NCBI RefSeq assembly: GCF_001051235.1
Contig: NZ_CBTJ020000114.1
Span: forward strand, 1 to 60,495
DNA length: 60,495 nt
Origin: Candidatus Competibacter denitrificans Run_A_D11
Lineage (GTDB): Bacteria > Pseudomonadota > Gammaproteobacteria > Competibacterales > Competibacteraceae
Direction of reading: 5' to 3'
Shown: positions 1 through 9,902 of the stretch, one piece after another
Numbering within the stretch: the first letter of the stretch is position 1
How the letters are laid out: each line of letters starts with the position of its first letter
Position numbers and translations under genes: made by a program
Notes under the pieces: model-generated
Told to the model about the DNA's origin: nothing
Seen by the model: only the letters and a program-made list of their open reading frames with translations
Database searches by the model: none

Positions 1-1
1 C

Positions 2-1183
2 TACTTCGACAATATTGGGTTTGGTGACCTCTCGGACTTTTTCTATGTGTGGCTGCGTCGCTCGCTGAAGTCTATTTTCCCCGACCTTTTTGTCACACTT
101 GCGGTGCCTAAAGCTGAAGAGTTGGTTGCCACACCAGGTCGACATAACGGTAAGTCGGGTGCGGAGAAATTCTTCCTGGAAGGCATGACAAAGGCAATGA
201 ACCGTCTTGCTGAGCAGGTCCACCCAGCCTTCCCTATCACCATCTACTATGCATTCAAGCAGGCCGAAAGTGACGGTGATGCCGGCACTGCCAGCACGGG
301 ATGGGAGACTTTTCTTGATGCAGTGATACGTTCAGGTTTCTCTACCACTGGCACTTGGCCTATGCGAACCGAGGGAGCTGGGCGTATGCGTGCAATGGGC
401 TCCAACGCCCTCGCCTCAAGTATCGTCTTAGTCTGCCGCAAACGCGCTACTGCCGCCCCCATTACCACCCGCCGCGATTTTCTGAAGACGCTGAAGCGCG
501 AACTGCCCGATGCGCTTAAGAAACTCCAGCACGGCAACATCGCCCCGGTTGATCTAGCCCAGTCCGCCATCGGACCCGGCATGGCCATCTTCACCCGGTA
601 CGCTCAGGTGCTGGAATCCGACGACCGCCCGATGCAGGTGCGAACGGCCCTGCAACTGATCAACCAGGCCCTCGATGAATACCTCTCCGAACAGGAAGGC
701 GAATACGATCCCGATACTCGCTTCGCCATCACCTGGTTTGAAACGCACGGCATGGACGAAGGCCCTTATGGCGTCGCGGAGACCCTGGCCACGGCCCGTG
801 GCGTCGCCGTGCGCGGCGTGCAGGAGGCGGGAATACTGGTCGCCAAAGGCGGCAAGGTCCGCCTGCTCCGTCGCGAAGAACTGCCCGCCGACTGGAATCC
901 GGCTACTGGCACCCGCCCGACCGTCTGGGAATCGACCCAAAACTTGATCCGGACCATGCAAACCCAAGGCGAAGTGGCGGCGGGCGCGCTGCTTCCCCAG
1001 CTCGGTACGCTGGCCGACACCGCGCGCGACTTGGCGTACCGACTCTACGGGATCTGCGAGCGGAAGAAATGGGCGGAAGAAGCCCTGGCCTATAACGCCC
1101 TGGTGATCGCCTGGCCCGAACTGACGCGGCTGGCTGCCCAAGGATCAGTAAGCCGCCCGGTCTCGGGCGATCTGGGATTCTAA
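2..1183 (+). CDS. DUF1156-type DNA methylase, C-terminal part (5' end outside window)
   Basis: The reading frame is open from the first bases, so the N-terminus lies upstream. The first visible residues (YFDNIGFGDLSDFFYVWLRR) match the segment just after the (S/N/D)PPY catalytic motif of DUF1156-containing adenine/cytosine-N4 methylases that occur in antiphage loci. The remaining roughly 370 residues are the family's C-terminal region. The stop is followed 11 nt later by the DUF499 gene, so the two form an operon. In known loci DUF1156 methylase, DUF499 ATPase, DUF3780 protein and a large helicase occur together (established family association). The predicted role is self-DNA modification. 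The family call is strong; substrate and activity are inferred. Confidence 0.8.
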   Translation, partial: YFDNIGFGDLSDFFYVWLRRSLKSIFPDLFVTLAVPKAEELVATPGRHNGKSGAEKFFLEGMTKAMNRLAEQVHPAFPITIYYAFKQAESDGDAGTASTGWETFLDAVIRSGFSTTGTWPMRTEGAGRMRAMGSNALASSIVLVCRKRATAAPITTRRDFLKTLKRELPDALKKLQHGNIAPVDLAQSAIGPGMAIFTRYAQVLESDDRPMQVRTALQLINQALDEYLSEQEGEYDPDTRFAITWFETHGMDEGPYGVAETLATARGVAVRGVQEAGILVAKGGKVRLLRREELPADWNPATGTRPTVWESTQNLIRTMQTQGEVAAGALLPQLGTLADTARDLAYRLYGICERKKWAEEALAYNALVIAWPELTRLAAQGSVSRPVSGDLGF

Positions 1184-1194
1184 GGAGCAGCACC

Positions 1195-4100
1195 ATGGCC
1201 CTATCCAATCGCGAGCGGGTTCACGACGCCATCGAGTTGCTGAGGGTGGGGCTGACGCCCTTCGTGGAACGCATGTTCCAGGCCCGGCTGGGTGAGACGT
1301 GGCCCGATCAATTTGACCAAAGTCGCCGTTATCCGCTAAAGCGTAATCCGGATGGCTCCCTGGCCTGGGATAGCCAGGCGCTTTTGAAGGCGATGGCCGA
1401 TCACTGGCGCTCGGTCTTCGAGAGCGTCCTCGGTCGCACGGAACGCGCGCTGGTGGGCGAACTCAGCGAAGTGCGCAATGCCTTCGCCCACGAAGAACCG
1501 TTCTCCTCCGATGACACGTTGCGCGCCCTGGACAGCGTCAAGCGCCTGCTGGAAGCCGTCTCTGCCAAGGAGCAAGCCGATGCGGTGGACAAAAGCCGGG
1601 TGGAATTACAACGCACGGTGTTCGCCGAACAGGCCCGGCAACAGACACGCCGCAAGACCCTGGCTGTGGAAGGAACGCCCAAGGCAGGTCTGCAACCGTG
1701 GCGGGAAGTGATCACGCCACACCCCGATGTCTCCTCCGGGCGCTACCAACAAGCGGAGTTTGCCGCCGATCTGGCTCAGGTTCACCGGGGTGAGGGGAGT
1801 GATGAGTATCGGGATCCTGTAGAGTTTTTTGGCCGGACTTACCTCACCGAAGGTCTCGAACACTTGCTCAAAAGCGCCTTGCTGCGGCTGTCCGGCCAAG
1901 GTGGAGATCCCGTGGTCGAACTGCAAACCAATTTCGGCGGTGGCAAGACGCACTCGATGCTGGCGACGTACCACTTGTTCGGTGCGGGTGCGGAACGGGC
2001 CTTACCCGGCGTCGAACCGTTGATGACGGCGGTCGGTATCTCCAAGGTGCCGAAAGCGCGCCGGGCGGTGATTGTGGGGACCGCGCTGTCCCCTGGTCAG
2101 GCGGAAACCAAAAAGGATGGCACGGTCATCCGCACCCTCTGGGGCCAAATGGCCTGGCAATTGGGCGGGGCGCCCGCCTACCGGATGATCGCCGAAGCGG
2201 ATGCCAACGGCACCAGCCCGGGTTCGACGGTTCTGGCCACACTGTTCGAGAAATTCGGTCCCTGCCTGGTGCTGATCGATGAATGGGTGGCCTTCGTTCG
2301 GCAGCTCTACCACGTCAGCAATCTCCCCGCCGGTTCCTTCGATGCCAATCTGACCTTTGTGCAGGCTCTCACGGAAGCGGCCAAAGCGGTCTCTAATACT
2401 CTGGTGGTCGCCAGCCTGCCGGCTTCGCAGATCGAGATCGGCGGGGAAGGGGGGCAAGCCGCCCTAGCCCGGCTCAAGAATACGTTTTCCCGCGTGGAAT
2501 CGAGCTGGCGGCCTGCTACGGCGGATGAAGGCTTTGAAATCGTGCGGCGGCGGCTGTTTCAGCCGATTACCGAACAAGCCCATTTCGCGGCGCGTGATGC
2601 GGTGATCCGCGCCTTCAGCCGGATGTATCAGGAGAACCGTTCCGAGTTTCCCCCAGGGTGCGCGGAAGGCGATTACCTGCGGCGACTGGAGAAAGCCTAC
2701 CCCATCCATCCCGAACTATTCGACCGGCTCTACGAGGATTGGGGCGGGCTGGACAAGTTCCAGCGCACGCGCGGCGTGCTGCGCTTGATGGCGTCGGTGA
2801 TTCACGCCTTGTGGTCGCAAGATGACCGGAGCTTGATGATCGTTCCGGCCTCGATCCCCATTGATTTGGCTGCCGTCCAGTCGGAACTGACCCGCTACAT
2901 GGAGGAATCCTGGGATGCCGTGCTGGCCCGCGATGTGGACGGCGATACGTCATTACCGCTCCGGATCGACAAGGACAATCCCAACCTGGGCCGTTATTCG
3001 GCGACTCGGCGCGTCGCGCGCACGATCTACATGGGTTCGGCACCCGGTTACAAAGGGCAGAACCCCGGTATCGACGACCGGCAAGTGAAGCTGGGTTGCA
3101 CCCAGCCGGGCGAAGCGCCCGCTACCTTCGGCGATGCGATCCGGCGCCTGGCCAACAGCGCCACCTACCTCCATAGCGACGGCGCTCGCTACTGGTATTC
3201 CACGCAGCCCAGCCTGAAGCGGTTGGCCGACGACCGAGCGGCCCAACTCGATGTCCACGATGTCTGGGCGCATTTAATCGGCGTGCTCCGCGAAGAGACC
3301 GGTGGCCGGGGCGAGTTCGCCGCCGTGCATCCGGTGCCAACCCATTCGGGCGAAGTACCGGACGAGCCGGAAGTGCGGCTCGTGATCGTTAGCCCGGAGC
3401 ATCCCCATATCGCTAAGGATGAACAAAGCCCCGCGCTGGTCTTTGCTCGGGAGGTTTTGACCACGCGCGGCCACAGTCCCCGACTCTATCAGAACATGGT
3501 GGTGTTTTTGGCGCCGGACAAACAGCGCCTGCACGAACTGGAGGAAGCGACCCGGTTTCATCTGGCCTGGATGTCCATCGTCAATGACGGTTCCCTCGAT
3601 TTGACGCAATCGCAGACTCATCAAGCCAAGGCTCGCCAAACGGAAATGCGGGATACGGTCAGTGCCCGGATCCGCGAAACCTGGGCCTGGCTCCTGGTTC
3701 CCAGCCAACCCGATCCGCGCGCCAAGGTGGAATATCTGCCCACCCGCTTGCAGGGCCAGGAAGAGATCGTCACGCGCGCCAGCAAGAAACTGGTGCATGA
3801 AGAAGCCTTGATTACCCGGATTGGCCCGGCCCGACTGAGTATCCCAATCAACAGCTACCTGTGGGGCAGTGGGAATCACGTCGGCACCAAAAAGTTATGG
3901 GATTACTTCGCCTCGTATCTCTATCTTCCGCGCTTGCGAGATAGAGCCGTCCTGGCGGAAGCCATAAGGGAGGGCATCAGTAAACTCTTCTGCGAGCACT
4001 TCGCTTATGCGGAAGGCTACGATGAGTCGACAGACCGCTACCTTGGCCTGGTGACCGCCGGTGGCGGTTCAGTGGTCATCGATAGTTCCAGCGTGATCGT

Positions 4101-4494
4101 TAAGCCCGAGGTGGCGAGACAGCAAGAGGAAGCCGACAAAGCCAAACGATCGACCCCAGGGGGTAGTGAGGGTGGCTCCTCCAAGGAGGAGGAGGAGGGT
4201 GACGGTCCGGTTCAGTCGGGGGGGGAAGCCAAGGAACCGGAACCCAAGAAGCCCATTCTCCCCAAGCGATTCTTTGGGTCGGTGGAACTCGACCCGGACC
4301 GTCTGGGGAAGGAAGCTGGGCGCATCGCTGAAGAGGTTCTGCAACACCTCTCCACCCTCCGTGGCGCTCAGATCAAAATCACCCTGGAAATCGAAGCCAC
4401 CCTCCCGTCAGGCGTGGCGGAAGATACCCAACGGATCGTGACCGAAAACTGTCAGACCCTTCGGTTTAGCAAGCAGGGGTTCGAGCGGTCGTAA
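1195..4494 (+). CDS. Antiphage-associated DUF499 P-loop ATPase with HEPN-like N-terminus
   Basis: A 1099-residue protein. Residues about 1-125 resemble the Swt1-type HEPN domain and contain an RX4H motif (R94 NAFA H99), the signature of metal-independent HEPN RNases. The P-loop is at about 247-253 (FGGGKTHS) and a Walker B-like LVLIDEW lies near residue 360. The last 150 residues include an acidic/serine-rich low-complexity linker (about 985-1035). DUF499 ATPases are found in defence islands next to DUF1156 methylases, as here (11-nt gap, ATG preceded by an AGGAG ribosome site). The likely role is ATP-dependent sensing or DNA remodelling in an antiphage complex. The RNase activity of the HEPN part is my inference from the motif. 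Confidence 0.82.
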   Translation: MALSNRERVHDAIELLRVGLTPFVERMFQARLGETWPDQFDQSRRYPLKRNPDGSLAWDSQALLKAMADHWRSVFESVLGRTERALVGELSEVRNAFAHEEPFSSDDTLRALDSVKRLLEAVSAKEQADAVDKSRVELQRTVFAEQARQQTRRKTLAVEGTPKAGLQPWREVITPHPDVSSGRYQQAEFAADLAQVHRGEGSDEYRDPVEFFGRTYLTEGLEHLLKSALLRLSGQGGDPVVELQTNFGGGKTHSMLATYHLFGAGAERALPGVEPLMTAVGISKVPKARRAVIVGTALSPGQAETKKDGTVIRTLWGQMAWQLGGAPAYRMIAEADANGTSPGSTVLATLFEKFGPCLVLIDEWVAFVRQLYHVSNLPAGSFDANLTFVQALTEAAKAVSNTLVVASLPASQIEIGGEGGQAALARLKNTFSRVESSWRPATADEGFEIVRRRLFQPITEQAHFAARDAVIRAFSRMYQENRSEFPPGCAEGDYLRRLEKAYPIHPELFDRLYEDWGGLDKFQRTRGVLRLMASVIHALWSQDDRSLMIVPASIPIDLAAVQSELTRYMEESWDAVLARDVDGDTSLPLRIDKDNPNLGRYSATRRVARTIYMGSAPGYKGQNPGIDDRQVKLGCTQPGEAPATFGDAIRRLANSATYLHSDGARYWYSTQPSLKRLADDRAAQLDVHDVWAHLIGVLREETGGRGEFAAVHPVPTHSGEVPDEPEVRLVIVSPEHPHIAKDEQSPALVFAREVLTTRGHSPRLYQNMVVFLAPDKQRLHELEEATRFHLAWMSIVNDGSLDLTQSQTHQAKARQTEMRDTVSARIRETWAWLLVPSQPDPRAKVEYLPTRLQGQEEIVTRASKKLVHEEALITRIGPARLSIPINSYLWGSGNHVGTKKLWDYFASYLYLPRLRDRAVLAEAIREGISKLFCEHFAYAEGYDESTDRYLGLVTAGGGSVVIDSSSVIVKPEVARQQEEADKAKRSTPGGSEGGSSKEEEEGDGPVQSGGEAKEPEPKKPILPKRFFGSVELDPDRLGKEAGRIAEEVLQHLSTLRGAQIKITLEIEATLPSGVAEDTQRIVTENCQTLRFSKQGFERS

Positions 4495-4716
4495 AGCAAA
4501 GTTAGGAATTTCTTCGTCCGCTATGCCTACTTCACGGGCGGCGACAAGCCGTATGAGAAGCTGCAACGGGCGCTCAGGGCTGGTGTAGACGAAGCCGTTT
4601 GGGCGGAACTGTATTCAACCAAGAGTCGCCCCTTTGACCGACTAGACACCGGCAAGATCGCCGTGAAGGTGATCAACCTTTACGGGGATGAGGTGTTGAA
4701 GGTGTTTGGGGTGTAG
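4495..4716 (+). pseudogene. Remnant tail of an adenine-specific methyltransferase-like protein
   Basis: The 74 codons after the DUF499 stop stay open in exactly the same frame and end at TAG 4714-4716. The translation from about 4507 (NFFVRYAYFTGG ... GKIAVKVINLYGDEVLKVF) resembles the conserved C-terminal tail of adenine-specific (type III Mod-like) methyltransferases. No start codon with a ribosome site precedes it. It is most likely the 3' stump of a deleted gene, marking a deletion or insertion junction. A readthrough product of DUF499 is formally possible. Confidence 0.5.
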
Positions 4717-5009
4717 GAAGGTGGCGAAGAGTCGTTCCACTTCGAGGCTAGCGAGGTATTTGCGCGCAACCATCGTTTTGTCCAGTGTTGGGGTTTTCCA
4801 CTCCCTGACAATTCAATTGGTTGCGGGAGATAAATAGGACGAACATAGGACAAAATGCACCATTTGTCCATTGAACTTTGTAGCGCCAAAATCGAAATAC
4901 TCAATTTTGCCAAATGAAAGCCTCATCTAAGCTTCGAACATGGCTTCCTATTTGACGGAAAAAATTGTATACCTAATTCTTAATAACATGACTGCAAAAA
5001 GAGATAGAT

Positions 5010-6992
5010 ATGACTAAAACCGATTTTCAAGAGTTTGATCCATTAGAGTTTAAATCCTCTAAGCAATCCGAAGCTGCATTAGGCGCTCTCAAGCGTGAGA
5101 TCAAGAACATTTTAAGCTCATATATTGGTTGGTACGATCCATTTTGTGAGCTTGTTCAAAATGCTTTAGACGCAGTTGATTTGCGCATGAAAGAGGAGTG
5201 TGAATTTGGTGGTCCTGCTCCGTATCAACCAAAAATCGTGATTACAATTGATATTAAAGATAATAAATTAACAGTTACGGATAATGGTGTTGGATTGAAT
5301 AAGGATCAGTTTCAACAGTTTTTAGCGCCGAATTTTTCATTCAAGTCGACAGATGCGCGTGGGCATAAAGGAGTTGGCGCTACATATGTTGCATATGGAT
5401 TTAACTTTTTGCAAGTCGCTACAAAAACATCATCATTTCAAGCAATTGGGAAGCTAATAGGGGCAAGAAGATGGCTCGATGATCCTTCACCTAGTGGAAA
5501 CCCGAAGGTAACACCTGATAGCGAGCAAGCGATTGATCCTAATTTTGTTGAGTGTGATCGTGGAGTTTCAATTACTGTACGTTTTGATGAATCAACACAT
5601 CCAAAGAGACTCGACTGGATTCAAGCTAAAACCGCAGAGGCTTGGTTCAAAATTCTTTCGATAAAAACCGGGCTAGGAGCAATTATTAAAAATGAAAATA
5701 TAATAATCATAGTCAAAGTTATTGATTCGAAAGGACAGAAAACTGAATTCCAAAAGAATGAAATTGGATACTATTGGATATATCAAGAATTTTCTAAAAA
5801 TGGAAGTTTTCTGGAAATAAAAGATATTGAAAGAAAGTTATTTGATAGTAAAGGTTCGAATTTTCGTCACCCAGATAAAATATCCAATTTAGATTTTATC
5901 TATGGGAGTTGGAATTCTAAAGAGTTGCTTATTTTATTACAAAAAAATCTAGATAATGAAGAGAAGCTAATCATAGAAAAGCACGATCCTATCGTTTCTT
6001 TTGAATTTGGATATACTGCAAAGTTGTGGCAGAAATTCAACGAAAACTTGGGTATTCGCGCAAACCATAGAGTGATGAATAGTGGAATACAGATGGCCGC
6101 GAATAATATGCCTCAAGGAGAAACAATCCAAGTCCCGCTTTCTCGAAATCGTGGGCGAGAAAATCAACTCCATTTCCTTTTTCACTTTCAAAATTATACC
6201 CCTGATCTAGGTCGGAAAGGATTTCATCGTGAACTCACTGACTTTGCTAAAGAGATAGCTAGAAAGATAACAGAAAATCATCTTTCTCAAGTTCGATCAC
6301 GCCTTAAAGCAAACACAGGAGTAGCTCCTGATCTTCTCAGAGAGAAACAAGTTTCTGATTGGAAGCAGGAAATGTTGCAACATGAAACAACATCACCGTT
6401 AGTAATAACCAATGAGAACTTTTTCTTACCAACAAAAAGTGTTTCTATAACATCAATTCCTACTAGAGAGCAAGATGTAATTGCTCTTTTTCACCAGCTT
6501 GTTGCTGGTGGTGTAATTAGAGGGATTAAAATAATGTCTACAAATGAAAGATTAACTTATGATAGTTTGTATAAAATTGCATTTGATCTTGAGGTAGATA
6601 AATATGTATATCATGCAGATAGAAATCCACTGGGGATTACCATGGAAGTTGCTAATCAGCTTCATGGAATGATAACTGATCCAAGAGTACTTGAATTTAA
6701 GTTTTGTCTCGATGGCTTGGTAGAGGATATTGAATCTGGTGATAAAAATATTAAAGATATTGATCTTGCAGTCGTGTGGTGTACAGGCAAATCATATAAA
6801 GAACGTTATGGTATCAATTCGCTATTGACCTCTGAGAACTTAGATCAACGCCAGTATCATGGGCTTACTCATACTCTTTGTGATATGGAATCTGGGCATC
6901 GTTTGATTGATTTGATTGTACTCGAAGAAATGATCCAATATCTAACAGATATAAATGGATGCGAGAAAATTCAGAAAGAAAAGTACGATTAA
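5010..6992 (+). CDS. GHKL (HSP90-like) ATPase with putative nuclease-like C-terminal domain
   Basis: A 660-residue, AT-rich gene unlike its GC-rich neighbours, so recently acquired. The Bergerat ATP-binding fold is clear: N-box ELVQNALDAVD (residues 47-57), G1 box DNGVGL (91-96), and G2 lid GHKGVGATY (118-126). The last ~170 residues contain VLEFKFCLDGL followed by KDIDLAVVW, a spacing reminiscent of a PD-(D/E)xK-like core, but this is only a suggestion. HSP90-like ATPases of this shape are frequent in bacterial defence loci. The 293-bp upstream gap (4717-5009) has no gene; the start is chosen because AGAGA precedes ATG and no alternative lies upstream. Confidence 0.72.
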   Translation: MTKTDFQEFDPLEFKSSKQSEAALGALKREIKNILSSYIGWYDPFCELVQNALDAVDLRMKEECEFGGPAPYQPKIVITIDIKDNKLTVTDNGVGLNKDQFQQFLAPNFSFKSTDARGHKGVGATYVAYGFNFLQVATKTSSFQAIGKLIGARRWLDDPSPSGNPKVTPDSEQAIDPNFVECDRGVSITVRFDESTHPKRLDWIQAKTAEAWFKILSIKTGLGAIIKNENIIIIVKVIDSKGQKTEFQKNEIGYYWIYQEFSKNGSFLEIKDIERKLFDSKGSNFRHPDKISNLDFIYGSWNSKELLILLQKNLDNEEKLIIEKHDPIVSFEFGYTAKLWQKFNENLGIRANHRVMNSGIQMAANNMPQGETIQVPLSRNRGRENQLHFLFHFQNYTPDLGRKGFHRELTDFAKEIARKITENHLSQVRSRLKANTGVAPDLLREKQVSDWKQEMLQHETTSPLVITNENFFLPTKSVSITSIPTREQDVIALFHQLVAGGVIRGIKIMSTNERLTYDSLYKIAFDLEVDKYVYHADRNPLGITMEVANQLHGMITDPRVLEFKFCLDGLVEDIESGDKNIKDIDLAVVWCTGKSYKERYGINSLLTSENLDQRQYHGLTHTLCDMESGHRLIDLIVLEEMIQYLTDINGCEKIQKEKYD

Positions 6993-7356
6993 ATGTGTAC
7001 ATAAAGTAGTTAATAAAGTTAATAAAGATGGGTGGAAGAAAGGCGAGAATTTAACCCTACCCTTTTGCCGCTTACCAGTCTCAAGCGAAACAAAGGCTTA
7101 GACACCCGCCGCCGACTGCGCAAAAGGGAACCCTTTTGTCGTATGGTTCTGGCATTGCAAGTTATTTATGCCTGTTTTTTGGCTCAGACGAGCCTGCTTT
7201 GTTGGAAACGATCACGCTATGGCCTGTTTGATTTTTGGTGTTTCTTGATTCGAAAAATCGGCCTAACTGTTTTACGCCTTGATGGCAGTCGGATATTTTT
7301 ATTTCTGAAAAACCGAATTCATTTTTATCATTGATTAAGATGCGTCTCATATCTGG
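6993..7356. other. AT-rich intergenic stretch without a supported gene
   Basis: About 360 bp between the convergent GHKL ATPase and the membrane-protein gene. A 100-codon open frame crosses it but has no ribosome site and an amino-acid content unlike a folded protein. I see no terminator with a T tract. Confidence 0.4.
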
Positions 7357-8266
7357 CTATCTCCCACTTTCACGATATTTTTTCATTGAGTTAAGGTAAA
7401 GTTCAAGTTCTATTCGGTCGCTAATTTGATCAAATATTTTTTCTGTAGCGTTGCATTCATCTAAATCATAAGGAGTGCAAAGAAGCTCTCCGTATATTAC
7501 TATAGTAAAAATATAGATATAAGACTTATTATCTATTTCAACTCTAACAGGCTTGCAATATAGAGACCCTGATTTTCTTCTGTTGTAGCGTTCTGATTCA
7601 TAGAAAATGCCTTCTTTTATTCCTTTACGGAGATCAGGTATAAATATACTCTCACCGTTGTTGTAGCAATATTTAGCTGTTGAGTTGCTTGTCATTATAA
7701 CTTTCGGTTTTGTATGCTGCCACTGCGTATCGCATTGAAATTCATACCACCATGTATCTGTCTCTGGTTCTCCTGCAATAATAGTTATGCAAATATTTTT
7801 TCTGTCAATACCAAATCCTTTCGATATAAAAGATTTTGTTCCATCAAGCGCTTGATTTGTTTGATCTTTTGGTTGTGTTATAAGTTTAAATGCATCGACA
7901 CCTCGTTTTAACTCTATTAGCTTTTTTATGAAACCTGTCTTTCTTCTTTTTTACTAAATCACCTATTAAAAGTATTAATTCTTCGAGCAATTCGTTATAT
8001 TTTATTGATATTTTGCTTTTAATTTGCTCAGAAACTCCACGAACAAACAAAATGAATATAGTAATTACGGACAATACGGTAAATATAAATTCATGAACTT
8101 CTTTATGTTCACTTATGATTTTCCAATCATCGCCCCATATGTCGAGTGTCCCGTAATAAAGACCAACCATAGGAGGAATAATTATCCCAACAACTGGCAA
8201 GTTTAGCGTGTTAATAATTATGTTATTAACAAAAATCTTATACAAAGCCCGTCTCAGTATATTCAT
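7357..8266 (-). pseudogene. Two-TM membrane protein with C-terminal sensor-like domain, one-base frameshift
   Basis: Two open frames on the minus strand (8266-7886 and, via an upstream extension, to 7357) join into one protein of about 300 residues if one base is removed from a run of six T on the plus strand at 7922-7927. The N-terminal part has two predicted membrane helices (near NLPVVGIIIPPMVG and FIFTVLSVITIFIL), then a Lys-rich linker. After the shift, the C-terminal part (KLIELKRGVDAFKL ... WWYEFQCDTQWQ ... VIIYGE) looks like a small alpha/beta sensor (GAF-like) domain. Codon use is as AT-rich as the facing ATPase. The frameshift could be a true null, phase variation or a sequencing error in the homopolymer. 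Function unknown. Confidence 0.55.
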
Positions 8267-8305
8267 TTTCTAACTTAATTTTTCTTTATTAGCTTTTTCC
8301 AACAG

Positions 8306-8341
8306 AACGCCACAAAAGCCGTATCCGGTTTTTGTGGCGTT
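8306..8341. terminator. Strong hairpin with 12-bp perfect stem
   Basis: Arms AACGCCACAAAA (8306-8317) and TTTTGTGGCGTT (8330-8341) are perfect inverse complements with a 12-nt loop, and the plus strand continues with a T-rich stretch. It lies between the start of the membrane-protein gene and the MITE. A plus-strand Rho-independent terminator of a lost gene is the likeliest reading. Confidence 0.45.
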
Positions 8342-8421
8342 CCTTTCTTTTCGATCCACTCGCGCCATTGTCTTTCCAGTTTGTAGACATCCTATCCCAA
8401 AGCGGCTCTTATCGCCTACTA

Positions 8422-8531
8422 TAGTCCCGCTAATCGCTAAACTCGTTAAAATGTTCGTCAACTTATTGATTTTTATTGATTATCCAAGAAAGAACTCCTT
8501 GGCGATGTGGGGTTCACTATTAGCGAGACTA
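8422..8531. repeat. 110-bp MITE, copy 1 (Tc1/IS630-like, TA target duplication)
   Basis: Terminal inverted repeats TAGTCCCGCTAAT and ATTAGCGAGACTA flank a 110-bp noncoding segment, bordered by TA at 8420-8421 and 8532-8533. The same 110-bp sequence occurs inverted at 55855-55964 with few differences. TIRs, fixed length and a TA duplication are typical of IS630/Tc1-mariner-derived MITEs. Confidence 0.85.
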
Positions 8532-8597
8532 TAACAGATAGGTAGGTTAGCGCCCAGATTCGAGCATTCAACAAGCTACCGGCATAACTTCTCACAC

Positions 8598-8632
8598 GGG
8601 GTAGAACGAGCAGTCGCGCCACCCGCCGCCAT
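8598..8632 (-). repeat. Dispersed 35-bp repeat, copy C (inverted)
   Basis: The reverse complement matches the 35-bp segments at 8801-8835 and 20129-20163 (core ACTGCTYGTTCTACCCC). It lies in a 266-bp noncoding gap between the MITE and the nuclease gene. Confidence 0.6.
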
Positions 8633-8797
8633 TTGAGATAAGTCCCTATTTTAAATTGGGTATCGGAAAACAAGTGTTTTCCGGCATGGGTAGCAATCTG
8701 ACGTTAATGTGGCCCACAACCTGCGAAAAACTGTGCGGAAAACCCTGTCGTAAAGGCAAATAAGCGGAAACTGTGCAGGTATAGGTTTTCCGGTTGC

Positions 8798-9514
8798 TCA
8801 GTGGCGGCTCATGACACGACTGCTCGTTCTACCCCCACACGGTACGCCGTCCTTGTTCCCATCCAGCGAACCGACCCCGCACGACGTGAGGTAGAACTTC
8901 GCCTCCTCGCAGCTTGTCATTTCCCCGCAACGTCGCTTGCCGGCGCAGGTGAAACCGCTACTGGTAATCGATTTCGGCGCACTGGCAGCCGGTGAAGCCG
9001 CTGGTGTCGCTGCTGACGTTGGGCAAGCCTTCTTGCGCCAGTCCCAGGGCGGGCATCGTTCAGTTTCCGGCAGTCCCCACAGGCCACGTTTTGCCGCCTT
9101 GGCTTGCTGTTCGAGCGTCAGCAGCGATTGATCTTTCAGGTATTGGCGGTACACCCACGCCGCGCCCTGCTTCACCATCTCCGCGTTCACGTCCACGCCG
9201 CCCACGAAGACCCGGCCCACGGTGCGGTCGTAGCGGTCGGTATCCTGCACCACGACGTGGGCCTGTTGGTTGTAGGCGAGATCGGAGAGTGCCTGCTTGG
9301 CGCGGTTGCCGTAGGGCTGGCGGGATTCCGGGGTGTCGATCTCTCCCAGCCGCACCTTGACCTGTTTGAAGCTGGCCCCCTCCGGCACGAGCAGGGTCAA
9401 TGTGTCGCCATCGCTGATGCCGACGACCTTACCGGTCAGTTCGGCGGCCAGCAGCGGCCCGGACAAGACCATGAGAAATCCGAACCACCAAAACACACGA
9501 CAGACAGGATTCAT
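8798..9514 (-). CDS. Secreted thermonuclease-like (SNase) protein with Excalibur domain
   Basis: A 238-residue protein with an N-terminal signal peptide (hydrophobic 6-22, cleavage near LLAAEL). Residues about 25-145 form the SNase fold: DGDTL, VRLGEIDTPE (catalytic Arg/Glu region) and RYDRTVGRV (second Arg). A Ser/Ala/Pro linker leads to a C-terminal Excalibur calcium-binding module with its Cys pairs and DGNKDGVPC loop. It is expected to act outside the cytoplasm as a Ca-dependent nuclease. The final 10 codons coincide with a 35-bp repeat also found at 20.1 kb, so the extreme C-terminus may be newly acquired. No partner genes are evident; upstream is the broken DUF1992 gene. Confidence 0.85.
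   Translation of the reverse strand: MNPVCRVFWWFGFLMVLSGPLLAAELTGKVVGISDGDTLTLLVPEGASFKQVKVRLGEIDTPESRQPYGNRAKQALSDLAYNQQAHVVVQDTDRYDRTVGRVFVGGVDVNAEMVKQGAAWVYRQYLKDQSLLTLEQQAKAAKRGLWGLPETERCPPWDWRKKACPTSAATPAASPAASAPKSITSSGFTCAGKRRCGEMTSCEEAKFYLTSCGVGSLDGNKDGVPCGGRTSSRVMSRH
8801..8835 (+). repeat. Dispersed 35-bp repeat, copy A
   Basis: Begins GTGGCGGCTCATGACACGAC and ends TGCTCGTTCTACCCC. It overlaps the 3' end of the nuclease gene and aligns at about 85% with copies at 8598-8632 and 20129-20163. Confidence 0.6.
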
Positions 9515-9902
9515 AGGGCGCGCTCCCGCAGCTTGATGAAGCTGTGGAGCATAGCACCCAAGGCGACGCGCCCACGCGGATAGGGCCGATCCTCCGGGTC
9601 CAGTGATTAACCCAACCGTTCCAGCAATCGTTGCCGGTACTGATCTTCCAGCAAGAGATTCATGGGCTGACGACGGCTGGCGGCTAATCGCAGTTGCAGC
9701 AGCTCCAGGCGGGCGCGGCTCCGGTCACTTTCGGGGAGTTGCTGCAACAAGGGGGTGTAAGCCCAAACCCCAGAAAATTCCGTCACGCCAAATAATACCC
9801 CGCCATGATCGCATCCAGGACTTGATGCCCAAGCTATCTGAAAGTTATAAATATTTATTAATCAATTATATAGATTAGATGCCGTTTTTGGATCCTGGCG
9901 AT

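Noticed and set aside
3274..3879. 201-codon minus-strand frame
   Set aside because: Antisense to DUF499; no start signal or domain.
7032..7334. 100-codon plus-strand frame
   Set aside because: No ribosome site, odd composition, lies between convergent genes.
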